The position numbers and the translations under genes were made by a program. DNA of 64,000 nucleotides. It comes from Cryptomeria japonica. Lineage: Eukaryota; Streptophyta; Pinopsida; Cupressales; Cupressaceae. A model generated the notes under the pieces. The model made no database searches. It was not told the origin of the DNA and saw only the letters and a list, made by a program, of their open reading frames with translations. Shown here piece by piece: positions 47,579 through 58,047 of this stretch. The stretch covers positions 555,049,136 through 555,113,135 of the forward strand of contig NC_081413.1 of the NCBI RefSeq assembly GCF_030272615.1. The letters run 5' to 3'. The stretch's first letter is position 1. Every line of letters starts with the position of its first letter.

Positions 47579-47935
47579 GCACTTTATGATGAATAGTGAG
47601 TACCAAGAAATAGTACTTTGTGATGAACAGGGAGTACTAAAATATGAGCAGCACTTTGTGATGAACAAGGAGTGCAAATGTGAGCAACACTTTATGACGA
47701 ATAGGGAGTGCAAATGTGAGCAGCACTTTGTGATGAACAGGGAGTGCTAAACACGTAGTACTTTGTGATGAACAGAGAGTACCACTAGGATAAATAGAAA
47801 CACTTTGTGATGAACAATGAGTGTCACAAGGATGGATAGCAACACATTGTAATGAATAGTGAGTGTCACTAGGATAGAATGCCATATGCATTTAGATAAA
47901 AAAAAGTACCATTTTGTGATGAACAGTGAATGCCA
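47579..47935 (+). repeat. Minisatellite of nine units, each with a conserved stem-loop
   Basis: Units of 33-68 bp share the core CTTTGTGATGAACAGGGAG. The core is flanked by arms that are complementary within a unit but differ between units: AGTACT/AGTACT (47612, 47633), GCACT/AGTGC (47651, 47671), AGCACT/AGTGCT (47722, 47743), GTACT/AGTAC (47757, 47778), ACACT/AGTGT (47800, 47820), ACAC/GTGT (47842, 47863) and CATT/AATG (47910, 47929). Units 1 and 4 pair only in part. Loop length stays at 15-16 bases. Confidence 0.85.
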
Positions 47936-47969
47936 CTATGACTAACATGATTGATTTGCTTGACTACAG

Positions 47970-49877
47970 GAGTATTTGCCGATGTTAGAGTCACGGGAGA
48001 GATTCTCATCGACATAGAGATTGCGACCTGAGTTGACATTCAAGGACTGAGTTGCTATTGAGGCTATGGGTCTAAGACATGTTTTGTATGTGCCTGAGTT
48101 TCAGGCGAACATGGGATTGCTGACTGCACTGGCAGAGAGGTGGCACTCTGAGACATGTATGTTTCATTTACCAATGGGTGAGATGATAGTCACCCTAGAG
48201 GATGTATACAGGATTTTGAGGATACCGATCGATGGGGAGCTGATTCCCTATGATTGAGATGGAGATAGAGAGGCCCTGAGACGAGTGTTCCGGGACCCAG
48301 GACTAGAGATGCAGGCAGGACATGTGGCTTGGGACACCATGATAGCTACATGATTAGCACTGCCAGCAATGATAGGAGGAGCGATCAATGGGTTCCTATG
48401 TCCTGATAGAGTGACATGAGGGTTGGCTGTGGGCTGGGGAGGAGCATTGGAGACACTGGTGACACAGCACACCAGATATGCCTGGGGACTGTGTGTGCTA
48501 GCACACCTATACTATGAGTTACATCAATTTGTGTACCACAGGTCAGTGGGATTGGGTTGTGGGGTGACATTGTTGCAGGTGTGGGCTTATGAGCATCTTC
48601 CACTGACGAGACCAATACATTTCAGAGGCAAAGGTCATGGGTGCAGTTTTGTTCACTTGTATGACATGATCACCTCACAGCCACAGATTGGCAGGTTAGA
48701 GCACTGGCGGTAGGTGATAAATGATATTGATGTGGTCATATGGAGGCCATACCTAAGATATAAGCAGTGGGAGGATGATGCAGTAGAGCTTCCCTACACC
48801 TTTCGAAGCAGGTACCTGATTGGGCAGATGCCCTATGTGCTGGAGAGGCAGCTAGTGGACAAGGTGGGTAGGTAGTTTGGCAAGATTCAGTGGATGCCAC
48901 AGGGATCAGGCATGTATGCACAGACTGTCAGAGATCAGGCACAGTTTGGGCCCCTGTTATCATATGATCAGGCTGTTACACAACTTGTAGAGATGATGCC
49001 CTTACCTTGGGACATGTGGCTAGAGATCGAGGATGCCGGCATGGATGCCGAGTACACAACATACTGGGTCAAGCATCCATTCCCACGCCTGACGGATCAA
49101 GGAGAGCTATTAGAGGGAGATGGTGGTGGGGATGATGATAATGATGGAGCCGATGGGGGCAAAGGCCAATGGAGGAGGGGAGTAGTTGGAGAGAGGAGGG
49201 TTGCACTGTGAAGGGAGGGTGGAGAGGACAAATAGGCTCAGGTGGTGAGGGGTCGCAGTGGATTACCGCTATAGGTGCTAGCAGCATAGGGTCCCAAATA
49301 GGTGCAGGTACAGGGACAGGTACCAGCACAGGCACCAACATAGGTACAGGCATAGGGGTAGGTACTCGTACAAGGGGAGCCATAGGGAGCTGAGGTAGAG
49401 GAGGATGAGCTCATGGAGCTGAGGGAGATTTGCCAGGGACATGCAGATGAGATCCAGGACCTGGAGAGGGAGAGGGATAGGCTCAGGAGGTAGCTCAAAG
49501 ATACTGAGAAGGAGTGGGATCAGGCCATTCAGCGCTACATAGAGGTTGAGACCACATTGAGGGTTGGGAGACAGGTAGCAGAGGACACAGGGGCCAGATA
49601 CGCCTACGTTTTGTGGGTCAGGGAGGAGATTGCCTATTGGTGGGATCTCTATTATGGTGCAGTGTTAGTGGATCAGTGTGTGAGGAGCTTCCATAGACCA
49701 TCACAGACAGCGACATCTACAGGAAGGAGCTAGAGGAGACAGGCATCTAGTGGTGGGGTTATGGGTCTTCCACCACCACTAGATAAAGGGGACAAGAGGG
49801 ATGATCTCGGGGCGGGTCCTTCACGGGCTTAGATTCCATTGAGGCTAGGCAGCTCCGAGGGAGGGAGTTCATCATAG
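47970..49877 (+). pseudogene. Plant mobile domain (PMD) protein gene in D, antisense to gag-pol
   Basis: A single plus-strand frame of 636 codons from the predicted acceptor to TAG 49875-49877. It has no frameshift but a dozen or more stops, nearly all TAG or TGA that fit C-to-T or G-to-A changes. Landmarks: RLRPELTFKD, GLRHVLYVPEFQANMGLL, ERWHSETCMFHLPMGEM, LEDVYRILRIPIDGE, TRYAWGLCVLAHLYYELHQ, WAYEHLPLTRP and YLIGQMPYVLERQ. These are typical of the PMD family (Pfam PF10536). The C-terminal third is Gly/Asp-rich, then a coiled coil (LREICQGHADEIQDLERERD). F carries a homologue in the same antisense place. Role in the element unknown. Confidence 0.88.
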
Positions 49878-51503
49878 CTATAGAGGCTCCCTATGTATCA
49901 ATATTGTACCATTTTTGTATGATGATGTAGACACCTTCGGGTGATTGTAGCCATATGATTTTTTGACATCATTGTATCATGACACTTTATATATATATAT
50001 ATATATATATATGAGATGATTCATCTTTGTGGCAACTATATGCATGTGTACCTATGTGATAAGATGTTCTTATGTGATGCTTATGATATGGATGCAAATA
50101 TGTATATGATGCAATGCAATATATTTTTTGTTCTTTTATGTTTTATATGTGCATGCATGATGCAAATGTGAATGTATGTAATGCAGATGGATATGATAAT
50201 GCAAATGTAAATTGTGCTAATAGGTGTTGTGTGCAGGATGTGATGTAATTGTGATATCTATATATATGTATGAAATGCTTATATGATAATGCAGGTGCAA
50301 CTACATGAAATGAAAATATTTTTGTTGTGTCATTATAATCAGTCATGTGATAGTAGGCTATGCAGACTCAAGAAGGATGATGGAAGTCAATCAAGAAAGG
50401 GGGATGAAAGATAGAAGATATGAAAGTGAAAGAGCTTCTTGTGCGTTATCATCATTGATCTTTATTATGGCAAGTAGGTTATGACAATTGAGGCATATGT
50501 TTGACCCAGAAAGTCATTGTACCTGTTTGCATGGAGATAAGACAGTCACAAACAAGGAATGCCCTAGTTCATACTAGACTCACAGTGTCCTCATATCCTT
50601 GGACAAGTCATAGCATTACTAAAAGACAATCCACAGACAGCAAAAGAAAAATAGGTGACGATACCCCATCCTCGCCTTTCTAGTCAAAGACATCTTGGAG
50701 AAGCTAAAAGACATGTCACCAAAAGATAAAATCAAAATAAAACCAAGACTCGACACCAACATCCACTATAGTCCTCAAGTTTAGTGTCTCTGGTCACTTG
50801 TATAAGTCTTATTTGATTGTGGTCACAATGTTTAATTTCACAAAAATGATAGATAGCACTGAACCATAATGTTGTCTGAGTCTATTGAAAGATTTGATTT
50901 GTTGAAGCCCATTGTTGCTGCTGTGTCTCATCTGAAACTGACTGAATCCATGAAACTGATACTTTATTGCGGAGAAGATGAAACTTTATTACGGATCTGT
51001 GATGCAAATGTTGCTTTATTACGGATTGTGCGTGGATAGACTGAAGGAAGCTAGAAGAAACTGTACTCCTCGAAACATGTGATGTTCTCAGTTCCACACC
51101 CATCACTAGATGTAGGATTTGCCTTAGCCACAGATAGGAGCTGATTTATTATGGATGGAAAGGGAGGTGAAAAGGGAGGTTTATTATGAATGGCTAACCA
51201 ATCTTGGATAGATCAATAACAAGCCATGATGGGAATGTGTAAGTTTATTATGAACGAATAGGTTGTGAGTGTGTGCAAAGTGAAGGATGAAATGGAATCC
51301 TGAAGAAGGGAGGAGCAATGTCTCTACACATGGTGCTGGTGACCCAGTTTTCACCATGGTACTTGCCCAGGGCACCACCAAAGTGGTTTTCACTACTGGA
51401 TGAAATTATTTCTCTTTACTTTTTTTTATTTTTTTTTATTTTTTTTAATTTTTTTAATTTTTGATTTTTTTTTTGTATTTTTGAATTAGGATACTCTGAA
51501 GAG
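49878..51503. other. Element D spacer between PMD gene and integrase
   Basis: Non-coding. Contains an (AT)n run of about 25 bp at 49988-50012 and TG/CATG-rich sequence to 50340. A word TTTATTAYGRAYGG occurs at least six times between 50961 and 51260. A T-rich tract at 51415-51490 reads A-rich in element orientation, right after the integrase; the same position in F is also A-rich. PMD and gag-pol transcripts would converge here. Confidence 0.6.
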
Positions 51504-52640
51504 CTATGTGTAAAACCTGTGAAGGTGCATGCTATTGATAGGATCCTCCAAAGGTTCACCTTCTATAGTTGAGAGCTGATATGCCCCAGATCCATATGCT
51601 GTTGTTATGATGTAAGGACCAAGCCAATTTGGTTCAAACTTGCCCTTCTTCTCTCTGTCTTGCTGATTTTTGGGGTTTTCTCTGAGAGCCAAGTCACCTA
51701 CCTCAACTGTGCGAGGCTTGACTTTGTGGTTGTAGTTACAACTCATTCGTTGTTGGTAAGCCTTGAGATGATTAAAAGCAGTTTGTCTGCGTTCATCCAG
51801 TAGTTCCAGTTCTTGTAAGCGAGAGACCCTATAGTCTTCATCACTAATAATGTTTTGCAAAGAGACCTGTAAAGAGGGTAACTCGACTTTAATAGGCAAG
51901 ATGGCTTCAGTGCCATAGATAAGTGAATAAGGTGTAGCTCCTATAGGTGTGCGAACACTTGTGCGATAGGCCCAAAGTGCAGGATTAAGTTGGATATGCC
52001 AATTACGGCCAGCGTCGTCGACTATCTTCTTTAGGATTTTAAGGATTTTTTTATTAGATGCCTCAGCTTGTCCATTACCTTGTGGGTAATATGGTGTGGA
52101 GAAATGATGGGAAATATGGAAGCGGTCATAAAGTTCATGAACATCTTGATTTTTGAAGGGATGCCCGTTATCAGTGATAATGGAAACAGGAATACCATAT
52201 CGGCAAATGATATAGTTGAGGATGAATGTAGCAATCTGTTTTCCAGTGACTTGTGTGAGAGGCATAACTTCAATCCATTTTGTGAAATACTTTGTGGCAA
52301 TGATAATGAATTTATGATCATTGGAAGAAGGAGGGTGAATCTTATCTATGAGATCGAGTCCCCACTGACAAAAGGGCCAAGGAGACACAATTGGTTGAAG
52401 TTCTTGCGCTGACGCATGTATGCGGTCTCCATGAATTTGACATTGCTTACATTTCTTGACAAACTGATATGAGTCTTTTTCCATATTGGGCCAGTAATAT
52501 CTAGTCCTAATGAGTTTCTTGGCCAAGGTAGGACCACTAGCATGTGGACCACATATCCCTTCATGCACTTCACGTAACGCAATCTGAGCTTCGTCGCTTT
52601 CTAAACATCTAAGAAGAGTGCCATCTAGACCTCGCCAGTA
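51504..52640 (-). pseudogene. Element D integrase (domain itself intact)
   Basis: 354 residues without a stop from 52568, in frame with upstream pol. Zinc finger: His at VHEGICGPH and CKQC about 35 residues on. Catalytic triad in the ORF numbering: Asp72 (WGLDLIDKI), Asp133 (IITDNGHPF), Glu169 (GNGQAEAS), so D,D35E spacing is kept. The C-terminus has NWLGPYIITTAYGSGAYQL and ends LHRFYT. It would insert element DNA into chromosomes. The domain looks intact, but the polyprotein upstream is broken, so it cannot be made normally. Confidence 0.93.
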
Positions 52641-52664
52641 TAGGATATCAACTAAAATGACATA

Positions 52665-53411
52665 TCAAGAGGATTGGTGAATGAATGTGCGACGTTGGTT
52701 ATTTGATAGATTAGGAGGAAGGGTATTGTCATGAAGGTATGTGAAAATGGAACCATATAACTGGGACTCAGGACCGACGACACATATCATCTCAGTAGGA
52801 ATGATCTCATATGAAGGAACCAAAAAGTTATCCACCAAGAACTCATAGCGGGTCTCATTTGGAGGTAGATCGATTAGTGAAGCAATTGTAGCCATGGCAT
52901 CTGCGACACGATTCTACTCTCTTAGTATCTACTCAAAATCTATCTTTGTGAAGTGTTGTTTCAGGTCATCCACCATTTGTTTGTAAGGAATTAATTTTTC
53001 ATCTTTTGCTTGGTAATCATCAGTTGCTTGATGGATGACAAGTTGAGAGTCCCCAAAAACACAAAGTGCCTGGATCTTCCACTGAACTGCGATCCATAAT
53101 CCAGTTGTTAATGCCTCATATTCCACTATATTGTTAGTGCAAGGAAATGATAAGTGGTATGATTTTGGTATAGAATCCCCTTGAGGAGTTATAAAGAGGA
53201 TGCCAGCTCCTGCCCCATGCTGTGTGTATGAGCTGTCAAAGTACAGTTGCCATGGCTTTGCATGTGACATTGTTAAAATAGATTCATCTAGAAATTTTGA
53301 ACTTAGAGGAACATCATCAATCATGGGAGTGTCTGCTAATTGATCTATGATGGCTTGTCCTTTTATTGCTTTTCTGTCCACATACTCGATGTCAAATTCA
53401 CTCAGGATCAT
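52665..53411 (-). pseudogene. Element D second RNase H (archaeal type, aRNH)
   Basis: From 53411: a linker (LAKWVMILSEFDIEY region), then WQLYFDSSYTQHGAGAGI (first Asp), NNIVEYEALTTGL (Glu) and VFGDSQLVIHQ (Asp), ending near 52930 at a stop; the connector to integrase continues to 52665. A second RNase H of this type after the RT-linked one is a hallmark of Tat-lineage gypsy elements. Two or three stops lie in the connecting parts. Confidence 0.88.
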
Positions 53412-55036
53412 TACCCATTTGGCCAGTTGCCCAGTAAGTGTTGCTTTATTGAGAAGTTATTTCAATGGATCTATCCTTGCAACCAACTTAGTCTTATGAG
53501 TGAGCATGTAATGTCGTAATTTCTACGAAGCAAAGACCACAACAAGACATGCATGCTCAATTGGTGTGTAGTTTAGTTCATATCCCACCAATGTGCAACT
53601 GATATAGTATACTGCTTTTTCTTTGCCCTTAACAATTTGTTATGCTAAGAGTGCCCCCAGTGCTATTGGAGTAGCTGATATGTATAGTAACAGAGGTTGA
53701 TCTGGAACTGGTGGCATCAGAACTGGCAGATTTAGAAGATAATCTTTGAGTATCTGGAAAGCTTATTGACAGTTATCATCCCATTTGAATTTGATATTTT
53801 TATGTAGCAGGTGCTGAAAAGGATTACACTTATCTGCAAGTTGTGCTATGAAGCTTCGTATGGACTGGAGTCTCCCTTGTAAAGACTGAAGTTGACTGAT
53901 ATTTCTTGGTGGTTGCATGTCCAAGATGGCCTTGACTTTTGCTAGATCAGCTTTGATTCCTCTTTTGGATACAATGAATCCTAAGAGTTTCCTGGAGGTT
54001 ACTCCAAAGACACATTTCTTGGGGTTTAATCTTACTTTGTATTTTTCCAACCAATCAAAGATGACTGAAAGTATGTCCAAATGTGTATTTCTATCTATTG
54101 ATTTTCCTAAGAGGTCATTGACATAATCTTTCATGGTTACATGCATGAGATCATGAAAGATAGTAGTCATGGCTCTTTGATATGTAGCACCTATATTTTT
54201 TAGCCTGAAGGGCATGACATTCCAGTAGAAAGTTCCCCAAGGAAAGTGAATGATGTTTTGTGTTGATCCTCGGACGCGATCCTTATTTGATTATAACCAG
54301 AAAATCCATCCATCAATGATAACATTTCATGATCTGCTGTGAGATCAACAATCAAGTCAATATTTGGTAATGGGAAGTCATCCTTTGGACAAGCTTTGCT
54401 GATGTCTCTGAAATCTGTACATATTCTGATGCTGCGATCTAGTTTACTAACAGACACTAAGTTAGAGATCCATTCAGGATAGTCAATTGGGCGTATGAAT
54501 CCAACATCCAATAATTTCTCAAGTTGTGCTTTGACTAGTAATGCCACTTGTGGATGCATTTTTCTTAATTTCTGTTTCACTAGCTTTGCCCCTAGTTTGA
54601 CTGTCAAATGATGCATTACCAAATCCAGATCTAATCCAGGCATATCAACGTATGACCATGCAAAGTTGATTTGTTGTTCTTTGAAGAAACTTATGAATTT
54701 TGACCTTTCTGACTCTGTCAACAATTGAGCCAGGAATATGTTGTGTGGAACCTCTTCAGTACCAATGTTTGTTTTGATAGTCTCCTCTACCAACATGGAT
54801 GACTTTTCCTCATATGATGCTAGGAGAATGTCGAGCTTTCCATCTTCAGGTGCCTCAGAGAGGTTTTCACCCTCAGATACATCCTTTCTTTTTACTTTTT
54901 TGGGGTCAGACAGTGCCACAGTGTGGTTTTCGCCATAAGACTCGTGGTTTGTTCTTATTTTCACATTTTTGCGATTGGAAGGTCCGACACCCTCACCAAA
55001 ATATGCCACGCTGTTGAGTTCTATAGTGTATCTCAC
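53412..55036 (-). pseudogene. Element D reverse transcriptase and first RNase H
   Basis: RT blocks: VGFIRPIDYPEWISNLV, RICTDFRDISKACPKDDFPL, LMDGFSGYNQIRI, a 1-bp deletion near 54240 that shifts the frame, then MPFRLKNIGATYQRAM. The catalytic motif is YVND at 54125-54114, where YVDD or YIDD is expected. The change fits G-to-A at a CpG. KKCVFGVTSRKLLGF and the LQGRLQSIRSFI connection follow, then an RT-linked RNase H remnant (PLLLYISATPIALGALLA) with stops. Both the frameshift and YVND would abolish activity. Confidence 0.92.
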
Positions 55037-55879
55037 TTTATGGTCCCCAGGGGGAAGATCATCTCGTATGCCCAGATAGTCAATAACAGCTTCATGATTT
55101 TGGAATGTGTCAAACTATGCAGGTCCTTCATGATCCCAGTCAATGAGTTAGTGGTGAACAAGGGGAAGGCCTTTAATGTCTCTAAAGTTAGCGGGGCTAA
55201 GAGTGAAGATGAAGTTATATTCAAGTATGTCAAGGTAATTATCGAGGTCATCGATGGCACTCTCCTCATCAGTCTCGATTGCAAGCGAATCCAAATTATC
55301 ATCACTAGTAGCACATTCTAGGATAGGTGTTCTCATCCTATGTGATTTCAACCTAGAACCTTGAGATAAGGACTATGTGGAATCCTCATGGGTTGTTTCT
55401 TGACCAACTCTGAACTTTTTATAAAATTCCTCTTCTTTTGTGGGTTCATCTGGCTCTCTGAATGTCTCAGTGAGCTCGTAGTCACTAGAGGATTTATCTG
55501 AATCCCATTCCCATTCATTGGAGTCTATAGAATAGCGATCCTCTTGTTGAATTTTGGTAGCTTTGATTTGTAAGGCTTCTTCTGTCCTTTGAGTGTGGAC
55601 CTTGAAAGTCAGGAAACCAAGTCCTTTCGAGCATTCCTTTTTGAATGTCAATTCAGGTTGTAAAGGTTCAATGATGCCTTCCTTTCGTAACCCAAGAGGG
55701 CTTTTTCCATCATACCCAAATTTTTGTAGAATCTTGAAGCCTTTACCATATTTCTCACATGGTAGACTAATGTGAGCTTGTGTGTCATCTTCAATGTCTT
55801 TGTAAAGCATTTTGTATAAGTCCTCCTCTTCTAGTTCACCCCATCTTTGAAAGGTAGTAGGGTCCCATTTGAGTACCAT
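55037..55879 (-). pseudogene. Element D G-patch domain and acidic linker of pol
   Basis: Between protease and RT, in the same frame. Residues 44-75 of the 55879 stretch (55750-55655) read YGKGFKILQKFGYDGKSPLG then GIIEPLQP. Glycine spacing and aromatics fit a G-patch, an RNA-binding or helicase-contact motif. An acidic stretch (EEDDKSSSDYE-like) follows to 55373, then further linker to 55037 with two stops. In betaretroviruses a G-patch also follows the protease. Confidence 0.75.
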
Positions 55880-57046
55880 GATGGATACTTGCTTGTTAGG
55901 ATGTGGTCATCCATATTCTTTTGGGGAACTCATGACTTGTCGTAAGTACATGGTCTGATTTAAAGTGTATTCCCCCATGCCCTTGTCCTGGAATTTGCCT
56001 TTTAGCTCACCTTGTTTTGATGTCAAAGGTTTTAGTGACTCAGGATCAATGTAAGCTAAAGAAGGAACAACTTCGTGATTACTGGGAATGATGGTCTTAG
56101 TTTTTGATCTCAGGTTATTATAGTATATGAATGGATTAGGATCACCATTAACTGTTACCTCTACTCCATTGTGGGGAAACTTAATGCATTGGTGATATGT
56201 CGATGGGACTGCCCTCATTTCATGAATCCAAGGGCATCCTAGCAATATGTTATAAGTGAGATCTAGATCTAAGACTTGACAAACCACATCCTTTGTAACT
56301 GGCCCAACTCTGAGAGGCAAGGTGATTGTGCCCTTGGACAAATGTTCTTCATCATCATATGCCTTGATGATGATTTGATTTGTAGAATTCATAGCTTTAT
56401 CAGAATATCCCAATTGTTTAATTGTGCTCAATGTACAAATGTTTAGACCAGCTCCTCCATCTATCAAGACTCATTTTATTCGATGTTTGTGTATGAAGGC
56501 TTCAACATGTAGTGGTGCATTATGTGGCTAACTTATGGAGGCGTCGTCGGCTTTTGTGAAGGTAAGGGAGTGTGGAACGGAAAGGTATCCCACCATGGCT
56601 TGAAACTAGTCAATGTTCAGATCAGTAGGAACAATAGTTTCTCTCAAGATTTTGTCAAGAATAGCTTTATGTGTGGGGGATATGCGTAATAGCTCAAGGA
56701 TGGAGATGAGCGCGGGTGTCTTCCCTAACTATTCTACAAGGTCATACTCAGGTTTGGTTGATGAGGAAGCGGTGTTTTTAGTTGGAGCACCTTGCAAAGT
56801 AATTTTACCTCGATGGGTTGTAACATGACATTAAGAGGTAGGTTCGGAAGAAGATCCAACACCTTTTAAGACAATCTTGGGTCTCTGAGTAGAATTCTCA
56901 GGGTTTTTGTCCTTGATGATAATAGTAGAGACATAATTGTCCATCAAGATGTGATTGATAGTTGAATCATAGTTACAAGATGCTCTGGTATAGTTGGTTT
57001 GGTCATCTATGGCTTTAGCTTTTCCCTTGTCATGCTTTGGGAATGG
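55880..57046 (-). pseudogene. Element D protease region
   Basis: Begins at PFPKHDKGKAKA just after the DNA-transposon insertion. It passes the linker KGVGSSSEPTS, then the aspartic protease: LIDGGAGLNICTL (active-site Asp near 56463) and YNILLGCPWIHEM. The DGG form of the active site is usual in Tat-lineage elements. The uninterrupted stretch is 56467-55907. Four stops lie upstream. It would cut the Gag-Pol polyprotein. Confidence 0.88.
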
Positions 57047-57050
57047 TTCC

Positions 57051-58043
57051 AGGTGAACTCACAATACTGGTTCCCACTTTTTGACCAACTTTGACACTTA
57101 GATGAACATTTTGCAAAAAACCTTCACTTTCCGACACCTATAACTTTTAAATCGTTAAGAATTTGAAGATGATGTAAAATAGTGATTTGTAACATCCTTT
57201 TTGTAGATTCTAAATATATTTTTTTCAAATTTTTTTGAATAAAATTTTATTGATTTTTCCATCTCCCTCAAAAGTAGTTTTTTACAGGAAACAACATTTT
57301 TTAAGAGTGATGTGCATCCCGAAACGTATAAATTTTTTTCTATAAATGATAAAAACTTATCTCTTTTAAATTTTGGTTTGTAACATCAATACCCAGGGCA
57401 TGTAGTTGGTTTGATAGTGATATGTTGAATATTTTTTATTTTATTAAGTTTTGAAGTCTGACAATTTATAATTTAGATATAGGTGTACGTTTGAACACAT
57501 AACTTGCTCTATATATATCAAAATTAAGTTTTATTTTTTTTGTTAGAAAGAAGACATCAATACCTAGGGCATATATATTTTTCAGAATTTTTTTTAATTA
57601 GTTTGCTATTTTTCCCAATGCATTGAACAAAGAAGTTCATGTTCGGTGAAAAACCTACATTCATAAAAAATAAAATAAAAATATATTAATAAACTTAAAT
57701 ATATTAAAAATTATACTATTTGGAAAGCTTATAATAAGGACTAAATCCTCAAGAAAACAAAACTTCTAAATGAATTCGTTTGACCCCTCAAAAGCTAATG
57801 TAAAATTGGTTTTTTATCAGCATTTGATAGATGCAAAGGAGACTCCATTGCAGGTATGATTTAGAAGTAAAGAGGTTCTATCCAAGAAATTTTGATCTAA
57901 GAGCCTTTGATCTAACTCTCTTCAATTAATTACTTCAAAAGGGACCTCTTAAAGCTTAAATAATTATATTTTCCAAAAAATGTATGATTTCAGCAAAAAT
58001 CAGGATGTACCAAAAAGTGGGAACCAGCTTTGTGAGTTCACCC
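57051..58043. mobile_element. Non-autonomous TIR DNA transposon (993 bp) in D gag-pol
   Basis: 33-bp terminal inverted repeats match at 30 positions: left AGGTGAACTCACAATACTGG..., right reverse complement GGGTGAACTCACAAAGCTGG..., both running into TTCCCACTTTTTG. The flanks share TTCC (57047-57050 and 58044-58047). Removing the insert with one TTCC joins the gag frame to the pol frame exactly, which supports the ends. Inside is AT-rich with no ORF. The superfamily is not clear from the ends; 4-bp duplications are unusual. Confidence 0.82.
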
Positions 58044-58047
58044 TTCC

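Noticed and set aside
47579..47935. CRISPR-like spaced repeats
   Set aside because: Plant nuclear DNA, uneven spacing, variable repeats and no spacers of constant length; it is a minisatellite with hairpins.
49988..50012. AT dinucleotide run
   Set aside because: Ordinary microsatellite.
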